From: Actinomadura luteofluorescens | Lineage (GTDB): Bacteria; Actinomycetota; Actinomycetes; Streptosporangiales; Streptosporangiaceae | Direction: 5' to 3' | Assembly (NCBI RefSeq): GCF_013409365.1 | Contig: NZ_JACCBA010000001.1 | Location: 3,596,001 to 3,660,000 of the forward strand | Length of the DNA: 64,000 bases | In this document: one piece after another, positions 45,637 through 53,987 of the stretch | Layout: each line of letters begins with the position of its first letter | Position numbering within the stretch: position 1 is the first letter of the stretch | Notes under the pieces: generated by a model | Told to the model about the DNA's origin: nothing | Database searches by the model: none | What the model saw: the letters and a program-made list of their open reading frames with translations, nothing else | Translations under genes and position numbers: made by a program

Positions 45637-46081
45637 TCATTTTCCCACGGTGGCCTGGACGGTCTCGACCTCTTCGCCGACCTTCATGGGGAGCGTCGCA
45701 CCGCCGGCGAGCGCCAGGCTCAGCACCGCCGCGGCCAAGCCGAGCGCGGGACGCCACCGCGGCCTCCGGGCTGCCCTCGGCGCCGTCGCGGCGACGTAGT
45801 CGCCGACCGCGATGCGCTTCCGGACGGCGACCCAGGACGCCGCCTCTTCGTCGTCCAGCCCACATGCCAGGACGAAGGCGACCAGGAGTTCCTCGCGAGG
45901 CAGGCTCTTGCGGCCGAGCGCCGTGGACGCGGTCGAGTAGGGCAGGACGCGACCTGCTTCGGCGGCCCCGGCGCTCCAGTTGCCGGTAGCTGAGACCCGA
46001 CCAGGCCTTGAGCCGGCGCAGCGCGGCGATGAACTCGCCCTCGTCGGTGGCCACGTCCGGTGACGGTGGCGATGCGGTCAC
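45637..46081 (-). CDS. Xre-type HTH protein with C-terminal TM anchor, frameshifted
   Basis: GTG 46081 with GGGGTGAG in front begins the frame EGEFIAALRRLKAWSGLSYRQLERR, the first HTH helices common to actinomycete Xre-like proteins. After one extra G in the run at 45966-45969 the correct frame continues AAEAGRVLPYSTASTALGRKSLPREELLVAFVLACGLDDEEAASWVAVRKRIAVGDYV. It ends with a membrane helix (ALGLAAAVLSLALAGGAT) and a short outer tail at TGA 45637. The corrected protein has about 148 residues and would be a membrane-tethered DNA-binding protein. Divergent from a serine hydrolase gene. Confidence 0.75.
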
Positions 46082-46236
46082 GTTCTCACCCCGATGCTCG
46101 TCGATCGCTCCACTATGCCCCAGCCTGAACAGGCCGTACAGCGTCCCGCACAAGCTCGAACAGCATGACCTCTTGATCGTCGCGGCCTGCCTCGGCCAGC
46201 CTCTGGCGCATCCCACACGACTGTTCTGGAGGTCGC

Positions 46237-47373
46237 ATGCGACGGATCAATCCGCTCCCCTTCGCCATGGCGCTCACGGCCGCGCTGGCCGCCGCGGGCT
46301 GCGGCGGCGACGCCGTGGGCGTGCCGAGGGCCGCCCGAAGCGCGCCCGAGCCCGTCGACCGATCGATCGCGAGTTACCTCGACCGCACGCTGCCCAAGGG
46401 CCCGGGCGGGACGGTGGTCGCCGCCCGCGGCACCGAGCTCGTGCACTGCAAGGGTTTCGGCCTGGCGGACCGGACGGCCGGGACCCCGGCCACCTGCGAC
46501 ACCGTCCACGACGTCATGTCGATCACCAAGCAGTTCACCGCGGCCGCCATCATGAAGCTGGAGATGATGGGCAGGCTCAGGACGACCGACCGGATCGGCA
46601 CGATCCTCGGCCCGGTGCCCGCGGACAAGCGCGGCATCACCCTGCATCACCTGCTGACGCACACGGCCGGGCTGGCCGAGGGGCTCGGTGACGACTACGA
46701 GCCCGTCTCCCGCGACGAGATGCTGGCCAAGGCGCTGAAGTCCAAGCTGGTCTCCCGCCCTGGCGAGGAGTTCCACTACTCGAACACGGGATTCAGCGTG
46801 CTCGCCGCCATCGTCGAAAAGGTGTCGGGAACCAGCTACGAGCGGTTCCTGGCAAAGTACTTGTTCGCACCGGCGGGAATGACCCGTACGGGCTACGTGC
46901 TGCCGAAGTTCTCCCGGTCAGAGGTGAGCGTCGAGTACGACGAGGACGGCGCGAGCCAGGGCCGGCCGTTCGACCATCCCTGGGCCGCCGACGGACCGTA
47001 CTGGTACCTGCGCGGCAACGGCGGCATGCTGTCCACCGGACGTGACATGTTCAAATGGCATCGCGCGCTGCTCGGCGACACGATCCTCAGCGCCGCCGCC
47101 AAGGCCAAGATGTTCGAGCCCCACGCCCGGATCCCCAAGACCGAGGCCGCCTACGGCTACGGCTGGGGCGTCCTGCACACCAAGGACGGCCGGGTCGCGT
47201 GGCACAACGGCGGCAACGACTGGTCCTTCGCCAGTTACAGCCGGATCCTGCACGACGGAACCATGGTCTATTGGGTCACCAACCAGGCCTCCCAAGCAGG
47301 CCAATGGAACCTCGAGGAGCGCGAACTGGAAATGAACCAGGCCCTGGCCGACCGCGCCCGCGACGCCGACTAG
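46237..47373 (+). CDS. Serine-hydrolase lipoprotein (beta-lactamase / DD-peptidase fold)
   Basis: A 378-residue protein. A lipoprotein signal (ALTAALAAAGC, lipobox Cys22) means it is anchored on the outside of the membrane. Motifs are SITK (S95, K98), YSN in FHYSNTGFS, and HNGGN in RVAWHNGGNDW in place of KTG/HSG. LHHLLTHTAGL and PAGMTRTGYVLP are standard S12-family blocks. Likely a peptidase or esterase acting on the wall or small molecules. It lies between the Xre gene (divergent) and an NmrA gene (convergent, four bases apart). Confidence 0.88.
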   Translation: MRRINPLPFAMALTAALAAAGCGGDAVGVPRAARSAPEPVDRSIASYLDRTLPKGPGGTVVAARGTELVHCKGFGLADRTAGTPATCDTVHDVMSITKQFTAAAIMKLEMMGRLRTTDRIGTILGPVPADKRGITLHHLLTHTAGLAEGLGDDYEPVSRDEMLAKALKSKLVSRPGEEFHYSNTGFSVLAAIVEKVSGTSYERFLAKYLFAPAGMTRTGYVLPKFSRSEVSVEYDEDGASQGRPFDHPWAADGPYWYLRGNGGMLSTGRDMFKWHRALLGDTILSAAAKAKMFEPHARIPKTEAAYGYGWGVLHTKDGRVAWHNGGNDWSFASYSRILHDGTMVYWVTNQASQAGQWNLEERELEMNQALADRARDAD

Positions 47374-47377
47374 CCTC

Positions 47378-48121
47378 TCAGCGCTGTTCGGTGAGCCACT
47401 GGTCGAAGGTGGTCGGCATGATGCGGGCGTCCGGGCTGGGCAGGAGGGCGTTGCCGGCCGTTTCAAGGCTGAACATCGTCGACCACGTCGGCACGAGCTT
47501 CACCGTGCGGCCGCGCGCCTCGTTGGTGCGGCGGGCCATGTCGACCAGGTCCTGGGGCTCGGGCCCGGCGACATCGCTGTAACGCCCCTGCGGCCGGCCC
47601 GTCGCGATCTCGGCGAGGACGTCGGCGACGTCCGCGGGCGCGACCGGCTGGACCAGCAGCGGCGCGATCGTGGCGACCCCGTCCTGCTCGGTCCAGCTCG
47701 TCACCATCGCGGCGAAGTCGTGGAACTGCGTGGCCGGGACGATCGTCCACGGCACCGGGCCGGCGGCCGCCAGGCGCTCCTGCTCGCGCTTGCCGGCGTA
47801 GTGCGCGTTGCCTTCGATGCGGTGGACCCCCGCGATCGACAGCAGCACATGGTGGCCGACTCCGGCGCGCTCCTCGGCGGCGAGCAGGTTCCGCGTGACG
47901 GCACCGAAGTAGGCCACCGTCTCGGCCGGGTCGGCCGCGGTGCTGTTGGTGACGTCGACGACCGCCTCGACGCCGGCCAGCGCGTCGTCAAGGCCCCCGC
48001 CTGTCGTCAGGTCCACGCCGAGCGATCGGCTGATGCGCACCGCTTCGTGGCCGTCCCGCTGGAGAGCGGCGACGGTGAGGGTTCCGATGTTCCCGGTCGC
48101 GCCGGCGACGGCGATCCGCAT
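47378..48121 (-). CDS. NmrA/NAD(P)H-binding SDR-like protein
   Basis: A 247-residue atypical SDR: RIAVAGATGNIGTLTVAAL glycine loop at the N-terminus, VEAVVDVTNSTAADPAETVAYFGAVTRNLLAAEERAGVGHHVLLSIAGV, and PWTIVPATQFHDFAAMVTSW. It belongs to the group of NAD(P)H-binding proteins often regulated by Rrf2-type sensors. GGGAGGCC precedes the ATG. It starts 36 bases from a perfect palindrome shared with the divergent Rrf2 gene. Probably a redox-stress or quinone-handling reductase. Confidence 0.88.
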   Translation of the reverse strand: MRIAVAGATGNIGTLTVAALQRDGHEAVRISRSLGVDLTTGGGLDDALAGVEAVVDVTNSTAADPAETVAYFGAVTRNLLAAEERAGVGHHVLLSIAGVHRIEGNAHYAGKREQERLAAAGPVPWTIVPATQFHDFAAMVTSWTEQDGVATIAPLLVQPVAPADVADVLAEIATGRPQGRYSDVAGPEPQDLVDMARRTNEARGRTVKLVPTWSTMFSLETAGNALLPSPDARIMPTTFDQWLTEQR

Positions 48122-48156
48122 GATGGCGGCCTCCCTTGTCTGGTGATCGGGAGCCT

Positions 48157-48181
48157 ATCATGGACTAAATAGATCCATGAT
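48157..48181. promoter_or_regulatory. Rrf2-type operator between the NmrA-like and Rrf2 genes
   Basis: ATCATGGA-CTAAATAGA-TCCATGAT: perfect eight-base arms and an A/T-rich nine-base spacer. It sits 36 bases from one start codon and 21 from the other, so binding would silence both genes. Confidence 0.75.
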
Positions 48182-48201
48182 GTCTGCGATAGGCTCGTGT
48201 C

Positions 48202-48675
48202 GTGAAGCTGCCTGGGAGCACCGAATGGGTCCTGCACTGCGCGACCACGCTGGCTCAGCTGGATCCGGGAGTCAGCGCGTCGACGGCGCAGCTGGCGCAG
48301 TACTACGACCTGCCGGCGCCCTATCTCGCCAAGCAGCTGAAGGCCCTCGTCAAGGCCGGACTGCTCACCGCGGCCGCGGGCCCGCGCGGGGGGTTCCGGC
48401 TCGCACGGCCCGGCTCCGAGATCACGCTCCTGCAGATCGTCGAGGCCGTCGACGGCACGTCCTCCCCGTACGAGTGCCGCGAGATCCGCCGGCAGGGCCG
48501 GGGGGCGCTGCCGGCCGCCGAGTGCCGGGAGCCCTGCGTCCTCGCCGCGAAGATGGCCGACGCGCACCAGGCCTGGCGGGACAGCCTCTCCGGCGTCACC
48601 CTGGCCGACGTCCTCGACACCCTCCCGCCGTCGGCGCCTGCCCGCACCCGATCACGCCTGGCGGAGCCGTCCTAG
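48202..48675 (+). CDS. Rrf2-family transcriptional regulator
   Basis: A 157-residue protein. The winged helix (about 5-80) reads TEWVLHCATTLAQLDPG, LAQYYDLPAPYLAKQLKALVKAGLLTAAAGPRGGFRLARP, ITLLQIVEAVDG, as in all Rrf2 proteins. Cysteines follow in SPYECREIRRQGRG, AAECREPCVLA: three in the region where IscR/NsrR ligate an iron-sulfur cluster, but spaced differently, so thiol or other sensing is equally possible. GTG 48202. It very likely represses itself and the NmrA gene through the palindrome between them. Confidence 0.9.
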   Translation: MKLPGSTEWVLHCATTLAQLDPGVSASTAQLAQYYDLPAPYLAKQLKALVKAGLLTAAAGPRGGFRLARPGSEITLLQIVEAVDGTSSPYECREIRRQGRGALPAAECREPCVLAAKMADAHQAWRDSLSGVTLADVLDTLPPSAPARTRSRLAEPS

Positions 48676-48766
48676 CCTGCGCCCCTTCCGCACGGGGGAC
48701 GGAGGACCCGGAGTGGTCTGGTCGATCTTGGTCTCGGGGGGCCTCGGGCGTCATTAGGATCCCCTG

Positions 48767-50050
48767 GTGCTCTCCAAACGATCTTTCGCGGGCGGCGGTC
48801 TGCTCGCCCTGCTCGCCCCCTCGGCACTGCTCGGCGCGCCCCCCGCCGCCGCCGACGACGGCGGTCCCGCGGAGCCGCCCAAGGTCGAACTGGTGCTCGA
48901 CGTCAGCGGCTCCATGCGGGCCCGCGACATCGACGGGCGCAGCCGGATGGAGGTCGCCCAGCACTCCTTCGGCGCGGTGGTCGACTCCCTGCCCGCCGAG
49001 ACGCAACTGGGCATCCGCGTGCTCGGGGCGCGGTACCGGTTCCCCGGCAGCAGCAAGGCCGTCGGATGCACCGACACCCAGCAGATCTCCCCGGTCGGCC
49101 CGGTGGACAAGGCGCGGGCGAAGGCGGCGATCGCGACGCTGCGCCCCACCGGCTGGACGCCGATCGGGCTCGCGCTCCGCGCGGCGACCCGGGACCTGGG
49201 CGCCGGGGAGACGACACGGCGGATCATCCTCATCACCGACGGCGAGGACACCTGCTCGCCCCCCGACCCCTGCGAGGTGGCCCGCCAGCTCGCGTCCCAG
49301 GGCACGCACCTGGTCGTGGACACCCTCGGGCTGACCCTCAACGACAAGGTCCGGCAGCAGCTCACCTGCATCGCCGCCGCGACCGGCGGGACCTACACCG
49401 CCGTCCAGCACGAGGAGGAGCTGACCGGGCGCCTCAACCAGCTCGTCCAGCGCGCCGGCAGCACCTACAAGAGGACTCCCGAGAAGGTCGCCGGGACCGC
49501 GGGGTGCGCCGGCGCGCCCACGCTCGCACCCGGCGTGTACACCGACCGGGAACGGTTCAGCGAGCACCGCTGGTACCGGGTGTCGGTGGCCCCGGGCCAG
49601 GAGCTGCGCGCCTCCGTCAGCGTGTCGCTCGACCGGACCCTGAACCCCGACCACGGGGTGCTGCTGCGCGCGGTGTCGGGGGCCGGGCAGGAACTCGTCC
49701 GCGGCACGGACGCGGGCAGCGGACGCACCGACGTGCGGTCCACCGGCCTGCGCTGGTCGGACCAGCGGACCGAGGCCTCCGCCTCGCCCTCGCCGGACGG
49801 CGGTTCCGGCGGAACGCCGGTCTGCCTGGTGGTGAGCAACTCCTTCTCCGCCCCGGCGTCGGTGCGGACGGCGCCCGGCATGCCGCTGGAGCTGACCGTC
49901 GACCTCGTGCCGTCCTCGGACGCGCCGGGCGAGCCGGACCTCGGCCGCGGCTGGCTGCTGCTGCTCGTGCTCGCCGGGACGGGCCTGGTCGCAGGCCTGG
50001 TCACCGGGTGGCTCGCCCGGTGGCGGGTGGCCGTCTGGAAGGAGAACTGA
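48767..50050 (+). CDS. Secreted, membrane-anchored von Willebrand A protein
   Basis: A 427-residue protein. The signal peptide is at residues 1-29 (ends PPAAADD). The VWA domain (about 38-235) starts VELVLDVSGSMRARDIDG, with the MIDAS DxSxS, then RPTGWTPIGLALRAA (MIDAS Thr) and RIILITDGEDTCSPPDPCEVARQL (MIDAS Asp). A beta-sandwich region (about 240-390) comes next, then a C-terminal TM (WLLLLVLAGTGLVAGLVTGWLA) and a short basic cytoplasmic end. The VWA domain sits outside and should bind a metal-dependent protein ligand. The next gene begins three bases after its stop, and the two are probably partners. Confidence 0.9.
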   Translation: MLSKRSFAGGGLLALLAPSALLGAPPAAADDGGPAEPPKVELVLDVSGSMRARDIDGRSRMEVAQHSFGAVVDSLPAETQLGIRVLGARYRFPGSSKAVGCTDTQQISPVGPVDKARAKAAIATLRPTGWTPIGLALRAATRDLGAGETTRRIILITDGEDTCSPPDPCEVARQLASQGTHLVVDTLGLTLNDKVRQQLTCIAAATGGTYTAVQHEEELTGRLNQLVQRAGSTYKRTPEKVAGTAGCAGAPTLAPGVYTDRERFSEHRWYRVSVAPGQELRASVSVSLDRTLNPDHGVLLRAVSGAGQELVRGTDAGSGRTDVRSTGLRWSDQRTEASASPSPDGGSGGTPVCLVVSNSFSAPASVRTAPGMPLELTVDLVPSSDAPGEPDLGRGWLLLLVLAGTGLVAGLVTGWLARWRVAVWKEN

Positions 50051-50052
50051 CC

Positions 50053-50859
50053 ATGCGCACCCCCCTCCTCCTCGCCTCCGCGGCCGCGGCCTGCGCCGTC
50101 CTGCCCGCGACCGCCCCGCCGGCCGCCGCGGACACCTCGCCGAGCCCGCGGCCGACGGTCGGCACCGCGGGGACGTCCTTCCTGACCGCGACCACCGTGG
50201 AACCGGGGCAGCCGGTCCGCGTGCCCGCCTCGACCGGCGACTACCTGTACTGGTCGTTCGCCGCCGCGGCCGGGCAGACCGGGCGGATCGCGGTGACGGT
50301 GACGCTGCCCCCCGCGGCGAGCCGCCACGGCGCCGCGACGTACACCATCGACGTCTTCGACGGGCTGCGGCGCCGCCAGGCGTGCACGGCCGGTCCGCAG
50401 AACGCGACGGCGGCGGCCGGGGCCGCGAGCGTCAGGCTCCGCTGCACACTGCGGCAGGTCCGGGCGTGGGCCGAGCCGTGGGCCGACGACCCGCTGCCCG
50501 GCACCTACTACCTGCGCCTCGCGGCGAGCGGCCTCCCCGAGCAGGACCTCGGCCTGCCGATCCGGGCCGACGTGCGGATCAGCGCCAAGGACGGGGACGC
50601 CCGGCCGGCGGGCGCGGAGCTGAAGGCGCCGCTGTCCCCGGCCGTGGACCCCGGAGCCACGCTCGCCCCGGGGACCGCGCCCTCGGCGAGCCCCGTGAAC
50701 TCGGCGCCGAAACCGGCGGAGCGGGTCAGGGGCTGGTTCTCCTGGCCGTCGAGCCGGTGGTGGTGGACGATCGGCGGAGGCGTCCTCGCCGCCGTCACGG
50801 CCGTGGCGGGCTACAGCCTGACCCGGCATCCGCGCCGCTGGTTCTCCGCACCGCGCTGA
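50053..50859 (+). CDS. Secreted beta-sandwich protein with C-terminal TM (VWA partner)
   Basis: A 268-residue protein. Signal peptide at residues 1-27 (LPATAPPAAAD). The mature part is strand-rich (SFLTATTVEPGQPVRVPASTGDYLYWSFAAAAGQTGRIAVTVTLPPA, GTYYLRLAASGLPEQDLGLPIRADVRI) and resembles the sandwich region after the VWA domain of its neighbour. A Pro/Ala-rich spacer, a TM helix (WTIGGGVLAAVTAVAGYSL) and a basic end follow. The start is three bases after the upstream stop. Likely a surface complex with the VWA protein; function unknown. Confidence 0.82.
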   Translation: MRTPLLLASAAAACAVLPATAPPAAADTSPSPRPTVGTAGTSFLTATTVEPGQPVRVPASTGDYLYWSFAAAAGQTGRIAVTVTLPPAASRHGAATYTIDVFDGLRRRQACTAGPQNATAAAGAASVRLRCTLRQVRAWAEPWADDPLPGTYYLRLAASGLPEQDLGLPIRADVRISAKDGDARPAGAELKAPLSPAVDPGATLAPGTAPSASPVNSAPKPAERVRGWFSWPSSRWWWTIGGGVLAAVTAVAGYSLTRHPRRWFSAPR

Positions 50860-50873
50860 ACCGCTCCGGGCGG

Positions 50874-51632
50874 TCAGAGGCCGTCGATGCCGATCTCTTG
50901 CATCTTCCCGTCGGGGCCCAGACGGAAGCGCCGGGGCGGGCCCATCCTCGCGATCGCCTCGGCGTAGGCGGCTTCACGTTCGGCCTGCTCGCGTCCCGTT
51001 GGATCGGTCACCTTGAACCCGTACATGGGGATCTCTTCAGCGTTGAGATCGGTGTCCTCCGGGAGGCCTTCGAGGACGAAACCGAACAGGAAGCGCAACG
51101 CGTCCTCGCCCATCTCCAGCGGATGGAACGGGAGCGCATACGGCTCCTCGTCGTCCCAGGCCGGATCCGGCTCCACGGCGCGTTCGCCGGCCCAGTACGG
51201 GCGCTCGAACTCCAGCGGATCGCCGATGTTCTCCATGATGCCGCTGTCCGGGGAGAGGCTCAGCGAGCGCACCAGCGTCCCGTCCTCCCAGATCGCGAAC
51301 GCGAGCCAGTCGACGACCGAGTGCATCCAGTGCAGGACGATCCGGCGCCCCTCCCCGAGCCGCCGCAGATGCTCGGGTAGTTCCGACGGACGGTCGAGCA
51401 CGGGCCTGTGGTCGATGAGCAGATCCGTCCCGGGCAGCGCGAGGGCGTAGGTCACGTCGTCGGGCGGGTAGGTGTCATCGAGCGTGCCGTCAGCGATCCG
51501 CTCGATCGCGTAGCCCGGATGAATCCGCCGGACGAGGTTCTCGGCCTCAGCACGGCCTGAGGGCGGTGCCCCGGCCAGCGCCGACCGCACATGGCCGTCC
51601 GTGAATGCCAGCAGCGCCGTCTTGGCTCCCAT
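50874..51632 (-). CDS. Hypothetical protein, DUF6928-like
   Basis: A 252-residue soluble protein. The start MGAKTALLAFTDGHVRSAL and the later RIVLHWMHSVVDWLAFAIWEDGTLVRSLSLSPDSGIMENIGDPLEFERPYWAGE are typical of a widespread actinobacterial family I associate with DUF6928. LPFHPLEMGEDALRFLFGF and a charged C-terminus follow. No enzyme motif is seen. It is convergent with the VWA cassette and faces the quinone reductase operon upstream. Confidence 0.7.
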   Translation of the reverse strand: MGAKTALLAFTDGHVRSALAGAPPSGRAEAENLVRRIHPGYAIERIADGTLDDTYPPDDVTYALALPGTDLLIDHRPVLDRPSELPEHLRRLGEGRRIVLHWMHSVVDWLAFAIWEDGTLVRSLSLSPDSGIMENIGDPLEFERPYWAGERAVEPDPAWDDEEPYALPFHPLEMGEDALRFLFGFVLEGLPEDTDLNAEEIPMYGFKVTDPTGREQAEREAAYAEAIARMGPPRRFRLGPDGKMQEIGIDGL

Positions 51633-51711
51633 GCCGCTCCCCAGGTTCGCGTGTCCATCGCCCTCGATGAGCGAGAACTCTAGGGATCGGGGCTGACACT
51701 CCTTCGGAATT

Positions 51712-51730
51712 TACATACATGGCGTATGTA
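51712..51730. promoter_or_regulatory. TetR-type operator upstream of the quinone reductase operon
   Basis: TACATAC-ATGGC-GTATGTA, perfect seven-base arms, 38 bases before the operon's first start codon. The TetR gene at the end of the operon is the natural candidate to bind it. Confidence 0.65.
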
Positions 51731-51768
51731 TGTACTCTCCTGTGTGATCTTTCCAGGGAGGGACGCTC

Positions 51769-52716
51769 ATGCGGGCGGTACGGCAGACGGCATGGGGAGG
51801 CACCGAGACCATGGTGCTGGTCGAGGTGGCGAGACCGGCACCGGTCTTCGGAGAGGTGCTCGTGAGGGTGGTGGCGGCCGGGGTCAATCCGGTGGACGTC
51901 TACACGCGCCGCGGCCAGGCGTACAACCGGGTGCTCGACCTGCCGTTCATCAACGGCTGGGACGTCGCCGGCGAGGTGGTGGAGACCGGCTACGGCACGC
52001 CCCGGTTCCGGCCGGGCGACCGGGTGTTCGGCATGCCGTGGTTCCCCCGGGCGGCGGGCGCCTACGCCGAGTACGTCACCGCCCCCGCCCGCCATTTCGC
52101 CCGGATGCCGGACGGCCTGGACTTCACCGAGGCGGCGGCGCTGCCGCTGGCCGGGCTGACGGCGTGGCAGATGCTCGTCGAGGTCGCCGCCGTCGCGCCC
52201 GGACAGCGGGTCCTGGTCGCGGGCGCGGCCGGCGGCGTGGGGCACCTCGCGGTCCAGATCGCCAAGGCCCGCGGGGCGCACGTGACCGGCACCGCGAGCG
52301 CCGCCAAGCACGCCTTCGTCCGCGGGCTGGGCGCGGACGAGGTGGTCGACTACACCACGGCCGAGGTGTCCGCCGCGGTGCGGGACGTGGACGTCGTCAT
52401 CCAGATGTTCGGCGGCCGGGCCGGGCTCGACGCGCTGGAATGCCTGCGGCCCGGCGGCGTCCTGGTCAGCGGCCAGGCGGCCTGGACCCCCGGGCTGCAC
52501 GAGCGCGCGGGCGAGCTCGGCGTGCGCGCCGTGGACTACCTCGTCGACCCCGACGGCGCGGGGCTCGGCGCGCTGGCCGGGCTCGTCACCGCCGGACGGC
52601 TCAAGGTGCACGTCGACGCCGTGTTCCCGCTGGCGCAGGCGGCCGCGGCGCACGACCGCATCGACGGCGGCCGCACCACCGGCAAGATCGTGCTCGCCGT
52701 CGGCGAGCCCGCGTGA
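51769..52716 (+). CDS. NADPH:quinone reductase-type medium-chain dehydrogenase
   Basis: A 315-residue zinc-independent MDR: MRAVRQTAWGGTETMVLVEVARPAPVFGEVLVRVVAAGVNPVDVYTRRG at the N-terminus, WDVAGEVVETG, GRL-type domain VLVAGAAGGVGHLAVQIAKARGAHVTGTA (NADPH site), and HDRIDGGRTTGKIVL at the C-terminus. The catalytic zinc ligands of alcohol dehydrogenases are absent. It reduces quinones or enones. GGAGGGACG precedes the ATG. First gene of a four-gene operon ending in a TetR regulator. Confidence 0.92.
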   Translation: MRAVRQTAWGGTETMVLVEVARPAPVFGEVLVRVVAAGVNPVDVYTRRGQAYNRVLDLPFINGWDVAGEVVETGYGTPRFRPGDRVFGMPWFPRAAGAYAEYVTAPARHFARMPDGLDFTEAAALPLAGLTAWQMLVEVAAVAPGQRVLVAGAAGGVGHLAVQIAKARGAHVTGTASAAKHAFVRGLGADEVVDYTTAEVSAAVRDVDVVIQMFGGRAGLDALECLRPGGVLVSGQAAWTPGLHERAGELGVRAVDYLVDPDGAGLGALAGLVTAGRLKVHVDAVFPLAQAAAAHDRIDGGRTTGKIVLAVGEPA

Positions 52717-52733
52717 GACGAGGAGGCACGGGG

Positions 52734-53210
52734 ATGCCCGAGGAGCACGTCACGCCGACCGCGGTCGTACGGGCGTACGCGCGGGCCAAGAGCCGCGCCG
52801 ACGTCCCGGCGGCGATGCGGTTCTGTCACCCGGACGTCGTCTTCGAGACGATCGCCTTCGGGGCGGTCGCGACCGGCTGGGACGAGGTCGCCCGGCAGAA
52901 CACCGCGTTCCTGCGCACCTTCCCCGACTACGGCGTGAAGTTGGAGTACCTGGTCGAGGCCGGTGAGCTGGCCGTCGGCGCCGGGACGGTCCGGGCCACC
53001 ATGGTGGAGAGCCTGGTGGGGATCGAACCCACGGGCAGGTCCTTCGCGCTGCCGTTCGCCTGCCACTGGACCGTGCGGGACGAGCTGATCGCGCATGAGC
53101 GGTTCTTCTTCGACTTCCATCAGATGTGCGAGCAGCTCGGACTGTCCACAGAGGCCGCGGCGGCGAAGTTCACCGCCTGGCGCGAGCGTGCGGAAGAGGC
53201 GACGCGATGA
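52734..53210 (+). CDS. SnoaL-like (ester cyclase type) NTF2-fold protein
   Basis: A 158-residue protein. VVRAYARAKSRADVPAAMRFCHPDVVFETIAFGAVATGWDEVARQNTAFLRTFPDYGVKLEYLVEAGELAVGAGTV and GIEPTGRSFALPFACHWTVRDELIAHERFFFDFHQM follow the SnoaL polyketide-cyclase pattern (H-P-D, F-P-D-Y, and the last strand). It lies 17 bases after the reductase and overlaps the hydrolase start by four bases. Operon position suggests that it acts on the same small molecule. Confidence 0.85.
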   Translation: MPEEHVTPTAVVRAYARAKSRADVPAAMRFCHPDVVFETIAFGAVATGWDEVARQNTAFLRTFPDYGVKLEYLVEAGELAVGAGTVRATMVESLVGIEPTGRSFALPFACHWTVRDELIAHERFFFDFHQMCEQLGLSTEAAAAKFTAWRERAEEATR

Positions 53211-53899
53211 CGACGTACGTGCTGGTTCATGGTGCTTGGCACGGCGGCTGGTGCTGGCGTCACGTGGCCGCGCGGTTGCAGGCCGCCGGTCACGAGGTCC
53301 ACACCCCGACGCTGACCGGCCTCGGTGAGCGCGCGCACCTGGCGGGGCCCGAGATCGGCCTGCGGACGCACATCGACGACCTTTCGGGCCTGCTGACCTA
53401 CGAGGGCCTCCGGGACGTCGTGCTCGTCGGGCACAGCTACGCCGGTCTCGTCGTGCGCGAGGCCGCCGACCGCATGCCGGAACGCGTCGCCCGCATCACC
53501 ATGGTCGACGCCTGGGCGGGCCGCGACGGGGAGTCGCTGGACGACGTGGCCCCCGGTTTCTTCCGCGACTGGATCGAATCGGTCACCGTCGACGGCCTCG
53601 TCCCGCCCGCGCCCGCGGCCACCGTCGGCGTGACGGAACCGGACCAGGTCGCATGGCTGGAATCCAAATTGACGCCCCATCCGCGGCGGACGTTCTCCCA
53701 GCCGACCCGATTGTCCGGGGCCGTCGACGCGATCCCGTGCCGCGCGGTGCTCTGCACGCCCGGCGGGCCCATGCCGTTCGTCCGGCTCGCCGATGAGCAC
53801 GGCTGGGCGGCCACGGTCCTGGACGTCGGCCACGACGCCATGGTCACCGCACCGGGCGAACTGGCGGACGTCCTCCTCCAGGACGCGTGCGGCTCGTGA
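53207..53899 (+). CDS. Alpha/beta hydrolase (salicylate-esterase-like)
   Basis: A 230-residue protein. It has the oxyanion region YVLVHGAWHGGWCWRHVAARLQAAGHEV with the family's HGAWHGGWCW, nucleophile elbow VGHSYAG (S77), and the catalytic His in DVGHDAM near the C-terminus. It belongs to the group of plant methyl-salicylate-esterase-like bacterial hydrolases. ATG overlaps the upstream stop (ATGA). It probably cleaves an ester produced or sensed by this operon. Confidence 0.9.
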   Translation: MTTYVLVHGAWHGGWCWRHVAARLQAAGHEVHTPTLTGLGERAHLAGPEIGLRTHIDDLSGLLTYEGLRDVVLVGHSYAGLVVREAADRMPERVARITMVDAWAGRDGESLDDVAPGFFRDWIESVTVDGLVPPAPAATVGVTEPDQVAWLESKLTPHPRRTFSQPTRLSGAVDAIPCRAVLCTPGGPMPFVRLADEHGWAATVLDVGHDAMVTAPGELADVLLQDACGS

Positions 53900-53987
53900 C
53901 CCGGCCGGTCGAGCATGCCCGGCCACGCCGACGTCCTCGGATTCGTCGCCGTTCTTCTATTCTCGTCCGGGTCGGGAGGAGACGCGG

